This document shows, one piece after another, positions 54,040-64,000 of a stretch of 64,000 bases of DNA (its first letter is position 1; every line of letters starts with the position of its first letter). The translations under genes and the position numbers were made by a program. A model generated the notes under the pieces. The model worked only from the letters and a program-made list of their open reading frames with translations. It was not told where the DNA came from and searched no databases. This DNA is from Paroedura picta (taxonomy: Eukaryota; Chordata; Lepidosauria; Squamata; Gekkonidae), in NCBI RefSeq assembly GCF_049243985.1, contig NC_135371.1, positions 4,613,501-4,677,500 of the forward strand, in the 5' to 3' direction.

Positions 54040-54160
54040 CCGGCCTTCTTCCCCAGCGGAAGTCGCTGGAAAGGGCACTTCCTGTTTGCTTCCTCCTTCC
54101 CCGCTCTTCCGCCCGCTCTAGGACTCGCGAGTCTGTGGTTGTTTGGAGCTCTGAGAAGCC
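54040..54160 (-). promoter_or_regulatory. Distal (G) promoter
   Basis: CpG-rich, with GCGGAAGTCGC at 54056 and minus-strand AACAGGAAGTGCCC near 54075-54088. It aligns with the E promoter, except that the place of E's donor (CACGTGAGCC) reads GCCCTGAGCC here, so that splice site is lost. Confidence 0.6.
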
Positions 54161-54191
54161 CGTGAGTGGCGCAGATCTGTGGCTTTAAGAG

Positions 54192-54299
54192 CAGGGGGTA
54201 GTCAACCTGTGGTCCTCCAGATGTTCATGGACTACAATTCCCATGAGCCCCTGCCAGCGTTTGCTGGCAGGGGCTCATGGGAATTGTAGTCCATGAACA
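54192..54299. mobile_element. Palindromic hAT-type MITE, copy 12, right end missing
   Basis: Left end CAGGGGGTAGTCAACCTG. The right arm breaks off after AGTCCATGAACA and runs directly into the transposon-like sequence at 54300. Confidence 0.8.
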
Positions 54300-54520
54300 G
54301 GACCGGGCAGCTCATGGTGTGGCTGTTTTCCAGCCTCGACCTGCTCCTGGGTGCGGGCTGCATGGCGCGCCCTGTCATAGGCTGCATTGTGACGACGTTG
54401 TGTGACGTCTCTTTCGCATTGTGACGTCTCTTTCGCCGCTTTGGTCGGGGCATGCCAACACGGCAGGTGTGGAACAATCACGCTAGCCCCTCTTGCCGAT
54501 GACAGAAGTGGAAGCCTATA
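54300..54520 (-). mobile_element. Second copy of the transposon-like basic frame
   Basis: GCCTCGACCTGCTCC, CCTGTCATAGGCTGC, CGCTTTGGTCGGG and ATGACAGAAGTGGAAGCCTA align with 52900-53110. The frame is broken here, with GTGACGTCTCTTTCGC present twice. Confidence 0.55.
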
Positions 54521-54521
54521 T

Positions 54522-54657
54522 CGGGGGTAGTCAACCCGTGGCCCTCCAGATGTCCATGGACTACAATTCCCATTAGCCCCTGCCAGCAAACGCCGGCAGG
54601 GGCTCATGGGAATTGTAGTCCATGGACATCTGGAGGGCCACGGGTTGACTACCCCTG
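54522..54657. mobile_element. Palindromic hAT-type MITE, copy 13
   Basis: Left end CGGGGGTAGTCAACCCGTGG, right end GTTGACTACCCCTG. No target duplication seen. Confidence 0.8.
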
Positions 54658-55211
54658 CTCTGGATGGCCACTTAGGATCGTGGCTGGAGTCGTGATCCCT
54701 GCAGATTGAGCCAATGTGGAAGCGTCCCAACAGAGAGAGAGCGAATCACTGGACTGTGACTCTGTTAACGAGAGAATATGATCTGCATGCACCTGGGGAC
54801 CTGTCAACAATTGCTCTGCATGGTGAGGACATGCTGCTGTCATGCTTGTTGTCACAGGGGAATGTCCAGCTTGGCAGGTGGCCTGCAGCCACTGGGGGGT
54901 GGAGAATGCAGGGTGGAAGAAAAAAGAGAGATGAGAAGATTCAGAGCACTCAAGAAGTAGGCCCTTGCCAGTTAAGAGTCTCTCCGAAGGCACCCAAGCA
55001 CTGCGCACCTCCCACTTAGAGCACCGTCCTGGCAAGGAGAGGACAAAAGCCTGATTTCTCCTTTGCGTTGAGATGATGGCTTCTGAGCCCCCGCCCCCAA
55101 AGGAAAACTTGCAGTGTCTGGGTGTTATGGGGGAATAAAGGCAGAAGCAAGCTGTTTGGGGGGCTGAGTTGCTCGGCTTCTGGAGACAGTCACTCCCGCT
55201 CCCTTCCCTCA
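54658..55211. other. No recognised feature
   Basis: Intergenic DNA between the two duplicated units. Confidence 0.3.
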
Positions 55212-55325
55212 GCTTGATGCACTGGTTAAAGACGAGCTGGGTTTGATTCCCCACTCTCTCCATATGCAGCCAGCTGGGTGACCTTGGAATTGTCACAGTC
55301 CTGATCGTGCTGTTCTCACTTTGTA
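55212..55325 (+). repeat. CORE-type SINE 5' fragment
   Basis: GATGCACTGGTTAAAGACGA, GGGTTTGATTCCCC and GGGTGACCTTGG, then broken off. Confidence 0.7.
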
Positions 55326-55376
55326 CAATGTGTGTGGAAGGCTGCTTTGTGCAATGTGTGTGGAAAGTACTACCTG

Positions 55377-55378
<2 letters not shown>

Positions 55379-55408
<30 letters not shown>
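55379..55408. repeat. (GA)n microsatellite
   Basis: Uninterrupted GA units. Confidence 0.9.
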
Positions 55409-55411
<3 letters not shown>

Positions 55412-55940
55412 CTTTTCATTTTCTATCCTTCCCCACCCCAACCTGAAACACAATATTTTTTATATTCTTCCTGAATACCTTTTGTTTCCGCCCCTCCAGC
55501 TCATATTTCCATGGTTTCTATATACCTCAGATAGATCCACTGTTTCTTTATCAATCAATACAGTCTAATGTTGGGCTCCATTTTCTGATAAAATATGATA
55601 GCAATCTGTTTGGCATCAAATATGTGCATTTTCCCACTGACCCATTGGCTTACTTAATCACTCTGTAAGGTCAGGTAAGGATTATTTTTTTCCATTTTGG
55701 GACGTATAAAATCCTGGTGACTTTTACTATGCATTTAACCAATTCAAGCCCTCACTTCCCAAGACCTGAGCAAGACCTGGGATGTTTGGGAGGTCATTCA
55801 TTCGGACGTAGGGTCACCAGGATAGCTAGACTGTTGCACATAACATATACCAACAGGCCCTATTAGACTGCAGACTAATAGTGAAACTGATTCTCATTAA
55901 AATGAATCCTAATATGTATGGATTGATGTTGACCTGAAAT
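55409..55940. repeat. 3' flank of the F unit, paralogous to 46700-47330
   Basis: Shares GATAGCTAGACTGTTGCA, ACATATACCAACAGGCCC and GATTGATGTTGA with the E side. Beyond it, 55940-58650 is extra DNA not present in unit E. Confidence 0.7.
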
Positions 55941-56119
55941 TAGTCTGACTTCACAAGACCCTATTGTCCGTTCGCTGGAGTACCCGAGAACTGGCAGAAG
56001 GGAGTAATCTTATCTGCTCTCAGGTGGTGTACAGATTTCTGAAGGGGGCACAAGAGGTTTCCTAGTTAGGGCATGACAATCAAAAGGGGCAACATGAATA
56101 CATAGCACATTCTTATTTA

Positions 56120-56752
56120 TCTTTAAACCGCCCGTGGCGCCACGGACTTAATAATTCGCTAAGGCCTGCCGAGGCGGGATGTGTCCGTGATGAGGAAGGG
56201 TCCGGATTGGACCCTTCCTCACGACAGACAATCGGAGGGACCAATCGGCAGGTGCGAAGCGCCTGCCGATTGGTCCCTCCGATTCCCAGTTCCAGGAACT
56301 GCGATCCGCGCGCTGCGCGGCTCGCAGTTCTTCCCGGCCTGACGCAGCGAGAGGCGCGAAGCGCCTCTCGCCGCATCAGGCCACCGACCCAGGGAGCCCC
56401 CGGCAGTCGCGCAAAGCGCGGCTGCCGGGGGTTCCCTGCCTGGCGGCCTGACGCGGCGAGAGGCGCAAAGCGCCTCTCGCCGCGTCAGGCCGCTGCCCGA
56501 GAGAGCCCCCGGCAGTCGCGCAAAGCGCGGCTGCCGGGGGTTCCCTGCCTGGCGGGCTGGCGCGGGGAGAGGCGCGAAGCGCCTCTCGCCGCGTCAGCCC
56601 GCCGCCAACGAGAGAAGCTCGCCGCCGCGGACCAGCCCGCCGCCGCCACGGACCAGCCCGCAGCCGACCAGCCCGCCGCCGCCGCGGACCAGCCCGTCTG
56701 AGGTTAGGACCTAGCGCCCGCTGCATTCCCCTGCAGCGGGCTTGATTACTAG
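56120..56752 (+). mobile_element. Helitron-like element with a hairpin array
   Basis: Begins TC after an A (56119) and ends CTAG before a T (56753). A 10-bp-stem hairpin (56716-56725 with 56732-56741) lies seven bases before CTAG: this is the layout of Helitron ends. Inside are at least eight further GC-rich stem-loops, among them 56192-56220, 56230-56284, 56296-56330, 56336-56382, 56394-56432, 56447-56491, 56504-56542 and 56556-56600. Two of them form a unit of about 109 bp present twice, with a third partial copy. A CCGCGGACCAGCCCG short tandem repeat follows. No protein is encoded; base composition differs sharply from the AT-rich surroundings. Confidence 0.6.
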
Positions 56753-57368
56753 TTTAGTATATTTGGGAGGTGGTGAAGATAGACACGCTGAAATAACAGC
56801 AGTTGTAAATCCAAGCCCCACGAGCCAACTCTCCCTCATGGGAACAGATAGAAAGAGGGATGCAGAATGACACCCAATTCCCTTTCTCCTCCGCAGCCTC
56901 CAGTCCAGGGCTGAGGGTGGAGCTCATACCCAGGTGGAACCAACCCAGTCAGATAAAGCCCACCCTTCCCTTCCCGACAGGTCTGTCAGATGTGAGGTTT
57001 CTGGAGACTGCTCAATTAACAAATCCTTGATTTGGTGCAAAGATCGATTTAATGAAGATCAACAAGTAAACCAGGCCAGTACTTTGCCAACACTGGCAAA
57101 CAACAGCAAAAACAGGTTCTAACAGTCCTCCAGGCCTGCCCCCCTCCCCCGCGATCCAGTTTCAAGAGGGAAGATGGCCTGGGAACATGAAACACACAAT
57201 AAACAGGCGCCTTGCCAAGGACAGGGTGCCGTCCAGTATGCAGCATTTGTAAGACAAATGGAGTAGGGGGTCAGGACGGGCAAGAAGGGCAACCTAATAG
57301 TGGGGCAATAAAGAAAGGCCCCCTGTAAATCTACATACCAAAGACTAGATCTACATTGCAAACTAGAG
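56753..57368. other. No recognised feature
   Basis: Intergenic DNA within the extra segment of unit F. Confidence 0.3.
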
Positions 57369-57477
57369 CAGGGGTAGTCAACATGTGGCCCTCCAGATGT
57401 TCATGGCAAACACTGGCAGGGGCTCATGGGAATTGTAGTCCATGAACATCTGGAGGACCACACGTTGACTACCCCTG
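57369..57477. mobile_element. Palindromic hAT-type MITE, copy 14
   Basis: 109 bp with a deletion in the left arm. Target duplication AACTAGAG / AACAAGAG, one mismatch. Confidence 0.85.
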
Positions 57478-58109
57478 AACAAGAGGATATATGGCAGAAA
57501 AGGCACTTCTGACTTCAGGCAAGCCAGATCCGTCTTCTCCCCTTTTCTCACCCCAGACAGGAGCACAAGGCTTCCCCCTTCTTGATCTGGCATGATAAAG
57601 TGCCGATGGGGGAACTGAGCACAGTCTGAGGGGCCTGAACCTTCCCTCAATGTATTTCTACCCTGCCTTCCCTCTTGGCTCAAGGAAGCTCATGGGAAAG
57701 AATGTAGACAGTAGAGTTTAAGGCTAAAGCAAATGTGGTTGATAGTCAAAACCTGCAAAGCATGGCCCACTGAAGAGTTTCTCTTTGCCTATTAGTCCAC
57801 AGTAGTGTGTGTCTGCATGTGACAGACACAATGGATGTGTTTGTAGGGGAGAGTCATGTGCACGTCAAAATAACTGACTGTTTCTGGATGTTGTGCGAGT
57901 GAAGCGAAGGGGACAGGGAGTGTAACGGAAAAAAGGACCAGGTCTTCTGCAGAAGAAACAGACTGACATGACCTCCTCCCAATCAACCCAGAAGGGTGGG
58001 ACAACCCACAGGGGGAAGGGAGAGAAGGGGCTGTTGCACTGTCTGTCAAAAGGGCCAGGGACTCAAGCCTGGGAGGACAGGTTAACCCTTCTGCTAGATA
58101 AGCAGCGTC
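57478..58109. other. No recognised feature
   Basis: Intergenic DNA. Confidence 0.3.
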
Positions 58110-58280
58110 AGATGTGGTTTCTATTCTGTATGTATTCTTTCATGGTAGGTAAGGTATGAACTGTGGCGGAATTTCTACCACATTTGGAGCATTTATATGC
58201 TTCAATTCTTGTATGGATCCTTCAATGTCTACTAAGGACTGACTTCCAAAAGAAAATCTTGCCACGCACTGAAGAGCCAG
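58110..58280 (-). pseudogene. Decayed zinc-finger remnants 3' of gene F
   Basis: Minus strand: AYKCSKCGRNS and RIHTRI in broken frames. These are remains of C2H2 fingers about 430 bp beyond the present stop of gene F. Confidence 0.6.
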
Positions 58281-58712
58281 GGATGGGCACCAACTCCGTC
58301 TTGGCAACCAAGAACCAAGCCATGAACTTCAACTAACCAGGAGGTTGGTTTGTGAACCAATATTCTTTGCATGAACTCATAACTCTTCCATTAAAACCCT
58401 GCTTTCTGCTGGCGGCTGAAAACTTACAGCGATCAGTCAGGAGCTATTTATTCCAAACAACTCAGCTGTTGTCCATGAAGAGCAGAAAACTCTCTGCATT
58501 CTCTCCTTCAAGAACAGCCACAAACTCAAAAATCATAGATGTTTGAGGCGATTCTTCAATTTGCAAATGTCACTTCCTAAAAAGGTCAAGATCTGGGACA
58601 AACTTTAGTATATCAGCCAGTATGTGCTCATTCCTACAAGCAGGTCTGCATTTCTTCCCGTGTGGAGTCTTTCACATAATATTAGTATGACACTCCAAGT
58701 AAAGCTACTTCC

Positions 58713-62794
<4,082 letters not shown>

Positions 62795-62989
62795 CACTTC
62801 GCTGCCTGCCAAGGGAGATAAGGTGGGCCAGTGAGTTGAATCTTTCACACATACAGAATTTGCACCGGTTCTCCTCCTCCTCTGGGGAGTTCCCCTTTGG
62901 AATCGATTGGAATGGTACATTTCCAACTCTTCTTCTGTATAGAAAAGGTCTCTTTCGAGACTGCCTGACTCATTCGAGACTGCCTATAC

Positions 62990-63450
62990 CTCCAGAAGTG
63001 TGCTACGCTCCGCCACGCCACTTCCAACGAGCTGTGGATCCCTGGCTCTAAAGAGGCACATCGGACCTCAACACGGGCCAGGGCCTTTTCAGTCCTGGCC
63101 CTCACCTGGTGGAATGAGCTCCGCAAAGAGATCAGGGCCCTGCCAGAACTTCCACAATTCCACAGGGCATGCAAAAAGGAGCTCTTCCACCAGGCATTTG
63201 GTGGGGCCGACTGACCCATAACATCTACAGGTCCCCCGTCCCCCCCCCCCAGACTGGGAGATCGAACCTACTGAGGGAGTGTCAAAGTTAGTGTTGAAAT
63301 ACTGTTCTAGTTGTTCTAGTTGGTATGTCATTGTTATATTGTTATATTGATTTTGATAGTGTTCTATGTAAATGTTCCAAAATGTTTTATGTAAACCGCC
63401 CAGAGCCATAGGGAAGGGCAGTATAAACAAACAAACAAACAAACAAACAA
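62990..63450 (+). mobile_element. L2-type LINE 3' end
   Basis: CTCACCTGGTGGAATGAGCT, CTCTTCCACCAGGCATTTGG, GTAAACCGCCCAGAGCC and GGGCAGTATAAACAAACAAA, ending in (CAAA)n at 63427-63450. It lies just upstream of gene F's start exon. Confidence 0.75.
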
Positions 63451-63715
63451 ATTTGGAGTGGCAGACTTGGAAAATAGGGTGATCCTGAATGGATCCCAGG
63501 AAGAAGTTCAAGTTCCCTGAATACTCAGCTTTTCCTTAAAAAGGGATGCTATGCCTTTTCCCTTCTATCTCTCCAAGGAAAGGGGCTATAGAATTTATTT
63601 ACAATCCAGGAGCACTTTAAAGACTAACAATACTTTGTTTCCCTTGAGCAGGGGGGTCATGAGACCCATTTCTGTAAGAAGTGAATGTGCGAATGACAGC
63701 TCCTGCCAGAAATTA

Positions 63716-63922
<207 letters not shown>

Positions 63923-64000
63923 CTAGGTGTGAGCATGTGACCTGAGTCTTCCACCCACATACAAGGAGATTAAGACCATGAGAATGTCTCCTGGCATGAT

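Noticed and set aside
56207-56701. Long open frame (164 codons) rich in Ala, Arg and Pro
   Set aside because: It runs through the hairpin array of the Helitron-like element. Both strands are open there because the DNA is GC-rich and stop-poor; no domain and no codon pattern of a gene.

Overview
The window looks like nuclear DNA of a squamate reptile (a lizard). It carries three copies of a tRNA-derived SINE with the lizard 'Sauria SINE' layout, CR1 and L2-type LINE 3' ends, an L1 remnant, many short hAT-type inverted-repeat elements and a SPIN-like element. Its SCAN genes have the long N-terminal extension seen in lizard SCAN proteins. The genes contain introns and the intergenic DNA is packed with old and young repeats. 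Which lizard it is cannot be settled from the sequence alone.

The window is a cluster of C2H2 zinc-finger transcription-factor genes. From left to right: gene A (minus, SCAN exon at 612-1376, rest off the left edge); gene B (minus, 8786-12813, SCAN plus five fingers); gene C (plus, 21208-27030, SCAN plus three fingers); gene D (plus, 31810-40958, KRAB plus about twenty fingers); gene E (minus, 47344-50312, decayed KRAB-zinc-finger copy); a second KRAB-A start G (minus, 52376-52834) upstream of E; gene F (minus, 58713-62794, KRAB plus eighteen fingers); and a further KRAB-A exon at 63757-63883 upstream of F. The coding exons of B, C, D and F join in frame at consistent splice phases and give open proteins of 513, 610, 760 and 604 residues.

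The cluster grew by local duplication. The A and B 5' parts (about 265-2900 and 11765-14510) are paralogous down to intron and promoter sequence, and a third decayed promoter copy lies at about 16.0-17.3 kb. The E/G unit (about 46.7-54.2 kb) and the F unit (about 55.4 kb to the right edge) are a second duplication. Part of gene C (exon 3 and flank) was copied into intron 3 of gene D.

Several gene starts sit in GC-rich blocks with an ETS motif (GGAAGTG), or in one case a ZNF143-like motif, and three of them end exon 1 in CACGTGAG. KRAB genes of this type normally recruit TRIM28 to silence transposons, and SCAN proteins dimerise; the dense transposon load here fits that setting. The most unusual items are a 633-bp Helitron-like element made almost wholly of GC-rich hairpins (56120-56752), two mutually exclusive KRAB-A exons per unit, a transposon-like basic reading frame running in frame into a KRAB gene start (52763-53029), a SINE flanked by a direct duplication of about 138 bp (13632-14190), and a palindromic hAT family in which most copies carry paired ZNF143-like motifs.
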